Origin: Mycobacterium triplex | GTDB lineage: Bacteria > Actinomycetota > Actinomycetes > Mycobacteriales > Mycobacteriaceae | DNA: 64,000 nucleotides | Direction: 5' to 3' | NCBI RefSeq assembly: GCF_000689255.1 | Contig: NZ_HG964446.1 | Span: forward strand, 3,640,734-3,704,733 | Shown here: in pieces, positions 49,836 through 58,293 of the stretch | Layout: the number at the start of each line of letters is the position of its first letter | Numbering within the stretch: position 1 is the stretch's first letter | Notes under the pieces: generated by a model | The model's input: the letters and a program-made list of their open reading frames with translations, nothing else | What the model was told of the DNA's origin: nothing | Databases searched by the model: none | Position numbers and translations under genes: made by a program

Positions 49836-51076
49836 GAGTATCCGTTCACATTCGTCATGAAGACGCGCTGCAAGTCGCCGGTGACGACTTCGAACTCGGG
49901 CATCACGTCGAGTAGGCAGTCAAGCGCCACAGCGCTTTCCATACGCGCCAATGCCGCCCCCAGGCAGCTGTGGATGCCGTAGCCAAATCCCAGACCCAGC
50001 CCCTCATTTCGGTCACGGTTGATATCGAAGCTATCGGCCTTTTGGAAGGCTCGCTCGTCGCGGTTCGCCGAGGCCATCAGGAGCATGACGGCACTGTTCT
50101 CCGGGATCGTCGTTCCATGGATGCGCACATCTTTTAGGCTGAAGCGGCAGTTGTACTGCACGGGCCCGTCATAGCGCAACACTTCCTCGACGGCGGCGGG
50201 GATCTTGCTCCGGTCGGCGTCAAGCTCCCTCCACTGGTCGGGATGCTCAGCGAACAGCACTACCGCGCTCCCAACAAGTTTCGTAACCGTCTCCGCACCC
50301 GCGGCACCGAGTTGCATGCAGAAGCCGGCGATCTCGCGATCCTCGAGGCGCGTATTGGTGCCGTCACCCCTGTCAACTTCCACGGTGGTCAACGCAGAGA
50401 TCATGTCGTTCCGGGGATGTGCGCGCCGTTGTTTGATCAGGTCGCGGTAGAACGATTCGTTGTCCGCCAACGCCTGCATGCCGCTGTCACTCATGCCGGT
50501 CTGCCCGACCGCGCGGTGCAGGATCACGTCTTGCCAAAGCCGAACCTGCTGCCGGTCTTGTTGCGGCACACCGAGCATTGTTGTGATGATTTCTACCGGG
50601 AAATACGCGGAAAAATCTCTCACCACGTCGAATGCCTCGGTATCGAGCCGTGCGGCGTATCGGTTGATCGTCGCTCGCACCATCGGTTCCTGGGAAGCGA
50701 TGGCGCGCGGCGTGAATACCTTGTTGACCAGACCGCGCATCCGCCGATGCTCCGGAGGATCCATCATCTGCAGGATGTGCCCCTCTACCACCACCCCCCT
50801 CTTGACGAGGTCCAAGGTGATTCCCCGGGAAGAGGCGTAGGTTTCGAAGTCCCTGATTGCCGCGACCACATCGTCGTGACGGCTCAGCGCATAGAAATGA
50901 TGTTCGCTGCTGTAATAGACAGGAGCCTCATCGCGCAGTCGCCGGTACACCGGGTGTGGGTCGGCGAAGAACTCGGGCGAGTACGGATCGAAGACCAGCG
51001 CCGATTGCGCTTCTCGTGGGCCATCTCCGACAGGTGTCAACACATCAACTTGCCAACCCTCGCGTGTCTTCGACAA
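49781..51076 (-). CDS. Cytochrome P450 (TTG start)
   Basis: 431 aa. I-helix GAAGAETVTK, ExxR EEVLRYD, heme loop FGYGIHSCLGAALARME. VFDPYSPEFFADPHPVYRRLRDEAPVYY is the classic mycobacterial P450 start region. The TTG at 51076 starts MSKTREGW; a GTG at 51043 is an alternative and neither has a strong RBS. The upstream region has two palindromes (51129, 51278), tying it to the 20-23 kb SDR genes. Convergent with the SDR, 3' ends overlapping. Confidence 0.9.
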   Translation of the reverse strand: MSKTREGWQVDVLTPVGDGPREAQSALVFDPYSPEFFADPHPVYRRLRDEAPVYYSSEHHFYALSRHDDVVAAIRDFETYASSRGITLDLVKRGVVVEGHILQMMDPPEHRRMRGLVNKVFTPRAIASQEPMVRATINRYAARLDTEAFDVVRDFSAYFPVEIITTMLGVPQQDRQQVRLWQDVILHRAVGQTGMSDSGMQALADNESFYRDLIKQRRAHPRNDMISALTTVEVDRGDGTNTRLEDREIAGFCMQLGAAGAETVTKLVGSAVVLFAEHPDQWRELDADRSKIPAAVEEVLRYDGPVQYNCRFSLKDVRIHGTTIPENSAVMLLMASANRDERAFQKADSFDINRDRNEGLGLGFGYGIHSCLGAALARMESAVALDCLLDVMPEFEVVTGDLQRVFMTNVNGYSHVPVRLRSRPTTENSSS

Positions 51077-51128
51077 TTCATGGGGCGCACTCGGAACGCT
51101 ATGGCAGGTTTGTGCCTATCAAATATGC

Positions 51129-51140
51129 TGACTAAGGTCA
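51129..51140. promoter_or_regulatory. Palindromic operator TGACTAAGGTCA
   Basis: 53 bp upstream of the P450 TTG start; matches TGACTnnnGTCA. Confidence 0.6.
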
Positions 51141-51277
51141 ATTAGGTCCGCGCCCGGGCGGGTCGAGCGCCGATCAGGCACCATCCGCACGTCTCGTCGC
51201 GGCGTTGGACGAAACCGCAGCTCACAGCCGCACGAACGAAAATATCGACATTCGACGCGCACGATGTGCTGTTTCAT

Positions 51278-51289
51278 TGACTTTAGTCA
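51278..51289. promoter_or_regulatory. Palindromic operator TGACTTTAGTCA
   Basis: 150 bp upstream of the first gene of the membrane module (51439); matches TGACTnnnGTCA. Confidence 0.6.
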
Positions 51290-51438
51290 ACAGTCGTCGT
51301 TAGATTTGCCGGGTGGGGCGGGCCGAGACAGAAGGCCGCGTCGTGACTGGTTTCGGGCCAGGCCAGGCCGCGACGATAGCGAGATCAGATCAAGTGCAAC
51401 AACTTAACGGCAAATAGCTCGCGGCAAAAGGAAATTAC

Positions 51439-52206
51439 ATGGTAACCGTCAGCCGGCCACCCAGGGTGCCAGGCACCTCCATTGTGAAAACCCAGCTCCT
51501 TTGCCTTTGGACGGTCCCCACGATGGGGCTGGTGCTGCTGATCGCATTCGTCATGTTCCCCGGCTTCTTTCCACCCCTGTCGCCGACGCTGTCGGCGCAG
51601 CAAGTAGCGGATTTCTACCGAGACCATGCAGCGGAAGTCCGGTTCAGCATGGTGACGTTCAATCTCTTCGGTGTCATGCTGCTGCCGTTTTACGCCGTGA
51701 TCGTCGTGCAGATGCAAAGGATGGCGACACCCAGCAAGGTGCTGGGTTACTGCTATCTGACGGCGGCCACCAGCGGCGTGACGGTATTCGCCATGGCCGA
51801 CATCATGTGGCTGCTGGCCGCATTCAGGCCGGAGCGCAATCCCGAGCTGGTCCAACTGCTCAACGACATGGCATGGATGATCTTCATCGCTCCGGTGGGC
51901 ATGATCGTCGTGCAAAACCTGTGCCTGGCATTCGCCGTCTTCCTGGACTCCGGTGATTCGCCGATCTTGCCGCGATGGGTCGCGCCTTTCAGCTTGGTCA
52001 TTGCCGCCGCCATTACCCCCGCAGCCGGCGCATCGGTGGTGACAACAGGTCCGTTCGCCTGGAATGGCACGGTGTCGTTCTGGCTTCGACTGGTCGCGTT
52101 GGGCCTCTACGTGGCGGTGATGTTCTTCGTGTTGCGCAAGGCGGTGCTGCGGCAGGCACAAGATGCCGCCGAAACGGCGGACGTCGATCGGGCGCACCTA
52201 CCATGA
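51439..52206 (+). CDS. Polytopic membrane protein, paralog pair member 1
   Basis: 255 aa with about six hydrophobic segments (LWTVPTMGLVLLIAFVMF, FSMVTFNLFGVMLLPFYAVIVV, AATSGVTVFAMADIMWLLAA, MIFIAPVGMIVVQNLCLAFAVF, WVAPFSLVIAAAITPAAGAS, LVALGLYVAVMFFVLR). SAQQVADFYRDHAAEVRFSM in the first loop matches SAQQVADFFEHQSLGIKIGF of the next gene. ATG 51439, RBS AAGGAAA. No named family is recognised. It starts the COX3/COX4/NorQD-type module, so it may be a subunit of the same membrane enzyme. Confidence 0.78.
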   Translation: MVTVSRPPRVPGTSIVKTQLLCLWTVPTMGLVLLIAFVMFPGFFPPLSPTLSAQQVADFYRDHAAEVRFSMVTFNLFGVMLLPFYAVIVVQMQRMATPSKVLGYCYLTAATSGVTVFAMADIMWLLAAFRPERNPELVQLLNDMAWMIFIAPVGMIVVQNLCLAFAVFLDSGDSPILPRWVAPFSLVIAAAITPAAGASVVTTGPFAWNGTVSFWLRLVALGLYVAVMFFVLRKAVLRQAQDAAETADVDRAHLP

Positions 52207-52967
52207 CGCGCACCGCACCTCCGCCGGTCGCGACCGGCGGGCCGGCGGCCAGTCGCCGTGGGTGGCTCGCCGGTCCGAAGATCGATCTGTGGGTGGTCTG
52301 GTGGACGATCCCGATTTTCTATGCGCTCCAAGGCATCATCTATGTCCCGCTGACCGGACTGATGCCGCCTCGCCGCCCCGACATCTCCGCCCAACAGGTC
52401 GCGGACTTCTTCGAGCATCAGTCCCTTGGCATCAAGATCGGGTTCGGATCGCTCATGGTGATCGCAGGCTTCGTCGGGCCGGCCAACGGCCTGATCGCCT
52501 ACCAGATTCGGCGCATGACAGTGCATCCGATTTTTGCCTATGCGTTCATCGCAACTCTGTCCGTCGGTGCCACGCCGGGATTTCTCTGGGGCGGCTTCGC
52601 ATTCCTCACCGCGGTGCTGCGGCCGGGTCGCTCGCCCGAAACGCTGATGCTGCTGTACGACATGGCGTTCCTGTCGTACATCGGCTCCCTGGGCTGCTTC
52701 GCGGCGGCATGGGCGGTGCTGGGTGCGGCGATTCTTCTCGACAAAAACAAGATCTATCCAAAGTGGTTCGGCTACGCCACAATCTGGCAAATAGTCACCG
52801 AATTCCTGGCTGCCGTGGTCTTCAACTTCCACTCCGGCGCCTTCGCGTGGAATGGCTTGGTGGCGTTCTACATCGACACGGTCGTCTACGTCTTCTGGCA
52901 AGTCTGCCAGTTCTACGTCCTCTACCGGGCGATTCAGCAGCAGCCGGTCGACCAATTGCAGGCATAA
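52203..52967 (+). CDS. Polytopic membrane protein, paralog pair member 2
   Basis: 254 aa, about six hydrophobic segments, paralog of the previous protein (shared SAQQVADF and FAWNG). ATG 52203 overlaps the previous stop (ATGA). Strongly aromatic (YIDTVVYVFWQVCQFYVLY). Pairwise conservation of these neighbours suggests a heterodimer. No cofactor motif is visible. Confidence 0.78.
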   Translation: MTRTAPPPVATGGPAASRRGWLAGPKIDLWVVWWTIPIFYALQGIIYVPLTGLMPPRRPDISAQQVADFFEHQSLGIKIGFGSLMVIAGFVGPANGLIAYQIRRMTVHPIFAYAFIATLSVGATPGFLWGGFAFLTAVLRPGRSPETLMLLYDMAFLSYIGSLGCFAAAWAVLGAAILLDKNKIYPKWFGYATIWQIVTEFLAAVVFNFHSGAFAWNGLVAFYIDTVVYVFWQVCQFYVLYRAIQQQPVDQLQA

Positions 52968-53014
52968 GCCCATGCCCGGGTGCAGGTTTCGCGAGTTGGG
53001 AGTAGGACCGTTCC

Positions 53015-53641
53015 GTGAGTGATTCGCAACAGGCCGAACTGACATCCGACGATGCCGACGCGCGGCCCGCGGAGTCGGCCAACCAATCTCGGGTTCCCTA
53101 TCTGCCTGGCGACGGGGCGATGTGGTTCTTCGTGCTGGGTGACATGATCATCTTCGGCTCCTACTTCATCGCATTCATGATCTTCCGTGCGCGTGAAACG
53201 AGCGCCTTCAACGCCGCCCAGCACGACTTATACCTCGACGTCGGTGTGGCCAATACGCTGCTGTTGCTGTTCAGTTCATGGCTCGCCGCTCGGGCCGTAC
53301 TCGCGGCGCGCGACGACGACTGTGAACGCACAACACGCCTGCTCGCCGGGACGGGCGCCTGCGGCGCCGTCTTTATCGTGCTGAAGTTGCTCGAATGGTG
53401 GTTAGAGTTCAGCGCCGGCCACACCTTCCCGAGTAGCTCTTTCATGTCTTTCTATTTCGTCTTGACCGGTGTGCACATGTTGCACGTCATCATGGGATTG
53501 GTCATCTTGACGGTGATCACCATCCACATCCGCGCAAACGCCGATCGACGGGCGCAGGTGGTCGAGCAGGGCACGACCTACTGGCACATGGTGGATCTGC
53601 TGTGGGTGATCATCTTCGCGCTTCTCTACGTGCTGAGGTGA
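53015..53641 (+). CDS. NorE/cytochrome c oxidase subunit III-like protein
   Basis: 208 aa, five membrane segments: AMWFFVLGDMIIFGSYFIAF, VGVANTLLLLFSSWLAAR, TGACGAVFIVLKLLEWW, FMSFYFVLTGVHMLHVIMG, VDLLWVIIFALLYVL. SFYFVLTGVHMLHVIMGL and TTYWHMVDLLWV are COX3 hallmarks. The 5-segment short form matches NorE, found with nitric oxide reductase clusters. GTG 53015. No catalytic COX1/NorB-type subunit is in the window. Confidence 0.85.
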   Translation: MSDSQQAELTSDDADARPAESANQSRVPYLPGDGAMWFFVLGDMIIFGSYFIAFMIFRARETSAFNAAQHDLYLDVGVANTLLLLFSSWLAARAVLAARDDDCERTTRLLAGTGACGAVFIVLKLLEWWLEFSAGHTFPSSSFMSFYFVLTGVHMLHVIMGLVILTVITIHIRANADRRAQVVEQGTTYWHMVDLLWVIIFALLYVLR

Positions 53642-53646
53642 CTGAA

Positions 53647-53916
53647 ATGACTGATGCAAGACGCATTACCTATGTGTGGATCGTGCTATCGGCCGTCACG
53701 ATCGTGACGTGGGTACTAGGTCACGCCGAAGAAGGATACGGGCGCGGCGCCACCACCGCGGTCGCGATGGTGGTCCTGGCTATCGCATTCATCAAGGTGC
53801 GCTTGATCATTCGGCAGTTCATGGAAGTGCGATCTGGCCCGCGCTGGCTACGTGTTTTCTGCGACGTCTGGATCGTAGTGCTGGCCGGAACAATCGTCGC
53901 GACATACCTATGGTGA
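53647..53916 (+). CDS. COX4-like small membrane protein
   Basis: 89 aa, three membrane segments (YVWIVLSAVTIVTWVLG, TAVAMVVLAIAFIKVRLII, VFCDVWIVVLAGTIVATYL). Matches the prokaryotic cytochrome c oxidase subunit IV pattern, often following COX3/NorE. ATG 53647 has GAGGTGA 5 nt upstream; a GTG at 53638 overlapping the previous stop is the alternative. Confidence 0.78.
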   Translation: MTDARRITYVWIVLSAVTIVTWVLGHAEEGYGRGATTAVAMVVLAIAFIKVRLIIRQFMEVRSGPRWLRVFCDVWIVVLAGTIVATYLW

Positions 53917-53935
53917 CGGCCCAACGGCAGCCTGA

Positions 53936-53953
53936 CACTGACTTAAGTCAGTG
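53936..53953. promoter_or_regulatory. Perfect 18-bp palindrome CACTGACTTAAGTCAGTG
   Basis: Perfect inverted repeat 48 bp upstream of the GTG at 54002. Best copy of the TGACTnnnGTCA family; CACTGA/TCAGTG arms also at 22832. A weak copy (TGACTTCAATCA) lies at 54737. Likely the operator for the second half of the module. Confidence 0.75.
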
Positions 53954-54001
53954 CTATAGTCCACGCAAGTACGCAGTCAGCCCCAACGACGGGACGGGTT
54001 C

Positions 54002-54727
54002 GTGAATCTGCCGAAGCTGCAACCGCGCAGGGCGGGCGAGGTCGACTCTGCCCTGTCGGGCCAGACGTTCGACGAGCACATGGAACGTTCGGCGCGGGCC
54101 CAGCGCCAGGCGGACAAATGGCTCATTTCCGGCAGCCTCCTGATTGGCACCGCCGCCTTGGGCATCTTCGGGCTACCACTCTTCCTCCGGGGTGTACTCC
54201 TGCTGCGCCGGGCACATCGGAATGGACTCTCGGTTCGCCCGATGCTGGTCACCTTGCTGGGTTATCTGGTCATCATCGACGCCGCCATCAACACGGTGGG
54301 ATGGGCTCTCGACTTGATGGGAAACCACACCCTGCTGGCCCGCGTGCTGCTGAACGGCTGGGGCAACATGTTCGATGCCGGCTACTTCTGGCACTACAAC
54401 GAGCTCTGGGTCGGTGGCGCCGCGGGCCCGGGCGAAAAGGCGTGGGAAGTCGGGCTGATCCTCACGGTCTTCACGATGCGCATTGCCGCTGGGATCGGAT
54501 TCCTGCAGATGAAGAGGTGGGGCCACCAGTGGATGGTCATCACCTGCTGGATGGGCGTGGTGATCTGGACCGGCTACGTCTTCAACATGACCATGTTCGC
54601 CGACGTGCGCTTTGCCGGCGTGGTACTGCCGGTCGTCGGCTGGTGGCTGTACGACATCTTCTACATCACCCCATTCCTCGCCATCCCCTATCTGCACTCG
54701 GTCAATCGCGAAATCTTTTCGGATTAG
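54002..54727 (+). CDS. Conserved polytopic membrane protein, module copy A (241 aa)
   Basis: 241 aa, about five membrane segments. The stretch FDAGYFWHYNELWVGGAAGP and the C-terminal run from MKRWG to NREIFSD are nearly identical to the protein at 57538. His and Glu in FWHYNELW, Asn-His (GNHTLL) and several Trp are conserved between the copies and could bind a metal or heme. GTG 54002 lies 48 bp downstream of the perfect palindrome. I do not recognise a family. By position next to NorD/NorQ-like proteins it is a candidate for the enzyme they mature. Confidence 0.75.
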   Translation: MNLPKLQPRRAGEVDSALSGQTFDEHMERSARAQRQADKWLISGSLLIGTAALGIFGLPLFLRGVLLLRRAHRNGLSVRPMLVTLLGYLVIIDAAINTVGWALDLMGNHTLLARVLLNGWGNMFDAGYFWHYNELWVGGAAGPGEKAWEVGLILTVFTMRIAAGIGFLQMKRWGHQWMVITCWMGVVIWTGYVFNMTMFADVRFAGVVLPVVGWWLYDIFYITPFLAIPYLHSVNREIFSD

Positions 54728-54865
54728 GCCTTGTGTTGACTTCAATCAGCAATTTCCACCAGGGAAGGCGGACAATGACGTCACCGGCCGCCAGTCGGGT
54801 GGTTTCACCACGGGTCCAGTTCACGCGTCAGTCGGCTGGGAATTCCTCACTAAGGAGGTCAGACC

Positions 54866-54970
54866 ATGGATTACGTCTGGGAGCTCTTGCGCTACGTCGC
54901 CGCGTGGGGCGGCACCGGCCTGATCATCTGGTTCTGGTACTGGATGTTTTCCAACATCGGGACGTTCTAG
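54866..54970 (+). CDS. Small membrane protein (34 aa)
   Basis: ATG 54866 preceded by AAGGAGGT at 7 nt, an excellent ribosome binding site. It encodes MDYVWELLRYVAAWGGTGL and continues IIWFWYWMFSNIGTF: one membrane helix. Such small subunits are usual in heme-copper oxidase-type and other respiratory complexes. Too short for routine gene callers; likely real because of its RBS and position. Confidence 0.72.
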   Translation: MDYVWELLRYVAAWGGTGLIIWFWYWMFSNIGTF

Positions 54971-55015
54971 CCGTCCCCCGCCGATCGGGCCGCTGGGACG
55001 GGGGTGATCTGCACA

Positions 55016-56545
55016 ATGGCTGAGCCGGCTGACCCCCAAGCGATGGTGCTCGAGCGAAGTTGCGCTGTGACGGCGGTCGCGTTGAGTGATCAACGCCGCG
55101 AGGGTGTTCGGCTCGTGACGGGTGAGCGACGTGTGTTCGGATTGAACGGAAGCCTTAAATTCGTTCATGTCCCCTATCCGGCACTGCGCGATTGGAATCG
55201 CAGGACCGTGACATGTGGTGTGGCCCTGCAATGTTCGCCATCAAAGGAGCGCATTACCGAATATCGGCTGAATGAGCTGTCCGGTCGCGAACTGCGGGCG
55301 CTCGCCCTCGTCGAGGCCGGCGTTGCCCTTGGCTGGATCGCGTCGCGCTGGCCGGGTCTACTCCCCGAGGTGCAGCGTGTGCTGCCAGAAGTTCAGGTTG
55401 AAGCGGGCGACATGGATGCCGCGGAAATGCTCAAACGGGCAATCGCGTTGGCCGCCACGGAGCAGGCATTGACGGTGCACCCGCTGCTGGGTCATCTACC
55501 CCTGGCATACACGATGCCGCAGGGATTGACCGACAAGTTGCGGCGCAGCTTCGGCCGAATGCCTTGGACCACAACGCAGAAGCGTCTTCCCCGGCCGTAC
55601 TCCGTGCCGGTGGGCGGCGATGGGGGCGTCCGCAACCCGAACCTGCCGCCACCCAGCCGGCCGCAAGACAACGACCTCGACATCACCCCGGACCACCGTC
55701 CCGGCATTCCGTATCCCGAGTGGAATGCGTGGACGAAGAGCTTTATGCATGACCACGTCGCGGTTCTGGAGCGCGCACACGCCAGTCACAGCCGTCAACC
55801 CGTCGCCATCTCGGCAGACCTCCGCAAATGGTTCGAAGAACACACCCACCGCACGATGAAGAATCGACTCGAAGACGGCTCCGATCTGGACGTCGACCAA
55901 TATGTACGACACTACATCGACACCGCGACCGGCGAGGCGACCGAACCCCGCATTTTTCGCGAACTGTTGCCCAGCAATCGCGACGTCACCACGGCACTCC
56001 TGCTCGATGGGAGTTCGTCCTTGGGCGTGCACGGCGGGCGAATCTTCCGGCTCGAACTAGCTTGTGCCGACGCGCTTTCACGCGCAATGAACCGTGCCCG
56101 CGAACGGCACGGCATCTTCGTGTTCACCGGAAACACCCGGCACCGAGTCGATGTTCGTTGCCTGAAGAACTTCGAGGATCCGCGATTTGTGCCACCCAGC
56201 AGTCTCGGGCTACAGACCGGCGGATACACGCGACTCGGTGCGCCGCTTCGTCATTTGACGAGTCGGCTACTGGCCCAGCCGTCGGAGCGGCGCCTGTTGA
56301 TCGTCATCGGTGACGGCCTGATTTCCGATGAAGGGTACGAGGGGCGATACGCCTGGGCGGATGCCGCACACGCGGTCGAGGAGGCCAGTGACGCGGGAGT
56401 GTCGATGTACTACGTCGGCGTCGGGCCCACGCGAGTCGATCCCCTGCCAGAGGTGTTCGGGCCGCGCCGGTCTCAGCGCATCCGACGGGTCGAGGAGCTT
56501 CCGCGCGTGCTGGCCCACGTCCACCGTGAGCTTGTCGCCGCATGA
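55016..56545 (+). CDS. NorD-like VWA-domain protein
   Basis: 509 aa, soluble. C-terminal VWA domain (about residues 310-500) with a MIDAS site: LLLDGSSSLG (D-x-S-x-S), GGYTRLG (Thr) and IGDGLISDEG (Asp). The N-terminal region is helical. NorD pairs with the AAA+ NorQ in nitric-oxide-reductase maturation, inserting the non-heme iron of NorB. ATG 55016, RBS GGGGGTGA. Followed by the NorQ-like gene (34 nt). Here there is no norB or norC, so the partner is probably another protein of this module. Confidence 0.85.
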   Translation: MAEPADPQAMVLERSCAVTAVALSDQRREGVRLVTGERRVFGLNGSLKFVHVPYPALRDWNRRTVTCGVALQCSPSKERITEYRLNELSGRELRALALVEAGVALGWIASRWPGLLPEVQRVLPEVQVEAGDMDAAEMLKRAIALAATEQALTVHPLLGHLPLAYTMPQGLTDKLRRSFGRMPWTTTQKRLPRPYSVPVGGDGGVRNPNLPPPSRPQDNDLDITPDHRPGIPYPEWNAWTKSFMHDHVAVLERAHASHSRQPVAISADLRKWFEEHTHRTMKNRLEDGSDLDVDQYVRHYIDTATGEATEPRIFRELLPSNRDVTTALLLDGSSSLGVHGGRIFRLELACADALSRAMNRARERHGIFVFTGNTRHRVDVRCLKNFEDPRFVPPSSLGLQTGGYTRLGAPLRHLTSRLLAQPSERRLLIVIGDGLISDEGYEGRYAWADAAHAVEEASDAGVSMYYVGVGPTRVDPLPEVFGPRRSQRIRRVEELPRVLAHVHRELVAA

Positions 56546-56579
56546 TCCACCGCCAGCCTCCTCCGAAAAAGGGTCACCG

Positions 56580-57374
56580 ATGACCAACGAAACATATTTC
56601 GCGAACGGCAACGAAGTTCAGCTGTTCGAATTGGCCTTTCAACGGCGCATACCGGTCATGCTCACCGGACCGACGGGGTGTGGCAAGACCCGGCTGGTCG
56701 AGCACATGGGAGTGCTATTACAGCGGCCGGTCGTCACGATCAGCTGCCACGACGACCTCACCAGCTCGGACCTCGTCGGCCGATTCATGGTGACCGGTGG
56801 TGACGTCGTATGGACCGATGGCCCGCTGACCCGGGCGGTGAAGGCCGGTGCGATCTGTTACCTGGACGAAGTCGTGGAGGCCCGCCACGACTCCTTGGCC
56901 ATCCTGCATTCGCTCACCGATCACCGCCGCGCCCTCTACCTCGACCGTGCCGACGAAATCGTCGAAGCACCAGACTCTTTCATGCTGGTGTGCTCCTACA
57001 ACCCTGCCTATCGCAGCTCGCTGAAGGAACTCAAACCATCCTTTCGTCAGCGATTCGTCACGATGCCGATGGACTATCTGCCCGCAGATCGTGAGGCGGA
57101 GGTCATCGTCGCCGAGGCCGGCGTGGAACTGGCAACGGCCACCCGGCTTGTCGAGTGCGCGATCGCCATCCGCACCGCGGACGAAGCGTTTCATTTCGAG
57201 CCACCGTCGACCCGAGTCTTGGTCACCGCGGCTCAGTTAATCGCCGCAGGTGCAACAGAAATGGAGGCTGCTCAAGCCTGCATCCTTGCCCCGCTCAGCA
57301 CCGACGGCGCCATCACCGATGGGCTGCGTGAAGTTGCGGCGGCCAGGCTAGCCACCTCGAACACCTCGCCTTAA
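56580..57374 (+). CDS. NorQ/CbbQ-like MoxR AAA+ ATPase
   Basis: 264 aa. Walker A GPTGCGKTR, Walker B AICYLDEVVEA, sensor-1 VCSYNPAY, and LKPSFRQRFV arginine-finger region. NorQ/CbbQ/MoxR proteins remodel metal-enzyme complexes with a VWA partner (NorD, CbbO). ATG 56580, RBS AAGGG 7 nt upstream. Directly after the NorD-like gene, the standard pair. Confidence 0.9.
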   Translation: MTNETYFANGNEVQLFELAFQRRIPVMLTGPTGCGKTRLVEHMGVLLQRPVVTISCHDDLTSSDLVGRFMVTGGDVVWTDGPLTRAVKAGAICYLDEVVEARHDSLAILHSLTDHRRALYLDRADEIVEAPDSFMLVCSYNPAYRSSLKELKPSFRQRFVTMPMDYLPADREAEVIVAEAGVELATATRLVECAIAIRTADEAFHFEPPSTRVLVTAAQLIAAGATEMEAAQACILAPLSTDGAITDGLREVAAARLATSNTSP

Positions 57375-57412
57375 GCAAAGCCCAGCAAGGCTTAGGAAAG
57401 GAGCAAACCCGC

Positions 57413-57541
57413 ATGGACCAACAGGAACAGAAGCGCAAGAGGGCGCTCATCGTCTTCCAAGTAGTCATATATGGCTACCTGCTAGTGATGTTCGGAGTCC
57501 AGCTCTACATGTCCTTCGCTCGAGGGTGGTGGGACCTGTGA
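57413..57541 (+). CDS. Small membrane protein (42 aa)
   Basis: MDQQEQKRKRALIVFQVVIY starts a 42-residue protein with one membrane helix (IVFQVVIYGYLLVMFGVQL) and positive N-terminus. GAAAGGAG lies about 10-13 nt upstream. Its stop overlaps the GTG of the next gene (GTGA). Same role as the 34-aa protein by position: a small protein before a conserved membrane gene. Confidence 0.68.
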   Translation: MDQQEQKRKRALIVFQVVIYGYLLVMFGVQLYMSFARGWWDL

Positions 57542-58272
57542 ATCTTCCTCTGAAGAACCGGCTTTCCGGCAACGGGTCCACCACGTCTCCTGCGGCCGAA
57601 GACTCAGTAAGCCTAGAAGATCACCACGACGCATCCCGCCTGGCCCAGCGGCGGGCCGACAAATGGATGATCGTCGGTGCCGCCTTGATGGGCATGTGGG
57701 CTCCGGGTCTGATCGGGTTTCCCATTTTCATGCGCGGGGTGTATCTGCAGCGTCAAGCCCTGCGGGCCGGTCTGTCGGTGCGGCCGATGATCGTGACCCT
57801 GATCGGTTATCTGACCCTGATCGATGGCATGCTCAACAGTCTGGGCTGGGCCCTGGACCTGGTTGCCAACCACACCTTGATCAACCGGGTGCTGATGGTC
57901 GGCTGGGGCAACATGTTCGACGCCGGCTACTTCTGGCACTACAACGAGCTGTGGGTCGGCGGCGCGGCGGGGCCGGGCGAAAAAGCTTATGTGGCAGGGC
58001 TGATCCTCACGGTGTTCTCCATGCGGGTGGCCGCCGCGATCGGCTTCCTGCAGATGAAGCGCTGGGGCCAACAGTGGATGATCATCACCTGCTGGATGGG
58101 CGTGGTGATCTGGTCCGCCTACGTCTTCAACATGACGATGTTCGCCGATGTGCGCTACGCCGGTGTGGTGTTTCCGGTCATCGGCTGGTGGCTGTACGAC
58201 ATCTTCTACATCACCCCATTCCTCGCGATTCCGTACCTACATACGGTCAACCGCGAAATCTTCTCCGACTGA
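57538..58272 (+). CDS. Conserved polytopic membrane protein, module copy B (244 aa)
   Basis: 244 aa. Same fold as copy A at 54002, with FDAGYFWHYNELWVGGAAGP, GEKAYVAGLILTVFSMR, the QMKRWGQQWM segment and the NREIFSD C-terminus kept. The N-terminal 30 residues differ. The two copies are separated by NorD/NorQ, as if duplicated around them. GTG 57538 overlaps the stop of the 42-aa gene. Confidence 0.75.
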   Translation: MNLPLKNRLSGNGSTTSPAAEDSVSLEDHHDASRLAQRRADKWMIVGAALMGMWAPGLIGFPIFMRGVYLQRQALRAGLSVRPMIVTLIGYLTLIDGMLNSLGWALDLVANHTLINRVLMVGWGNMFDAGYFWHYNELWVGGAAGPGEKAYVAGLILTVFSMRVAAAIGFLQMKRWGQQWMIITCWMGVVIWSAYVFNMTMFADVRYAGVVFPVIGWWLYDIFYITPFLAIPYLHTVNREIFSD

Positions 58273-58293
58273 ACAGGTTTAAGGAGCATAACG

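Larger units (their letters stand above)
51077..51438. other. Divergent promoter region with two palindromes
   Basis: 362 bp between the P450 (minus) and the membrane module (plus). Holds TGACTAAGGTCA (51129-51140) and TGACTTTAGTCA (51278-51289). The rest shows no gene. Confidence 0.6.

Noticed and set aside
54737..54748. TGACTTCAATCA as another operator copy
   Set aside because: Two mismatches to the consensus and 3' of a gene inside the operon; too weak to count.
54776..55023. Frame starting MTSPAASRVVS between the 241-aa protein and the NorD-like gene
   Set aside because: It becomes Arg-rich where it overlaps the 34-aa gene, which has a far better RBS and hydrophobic pattern.
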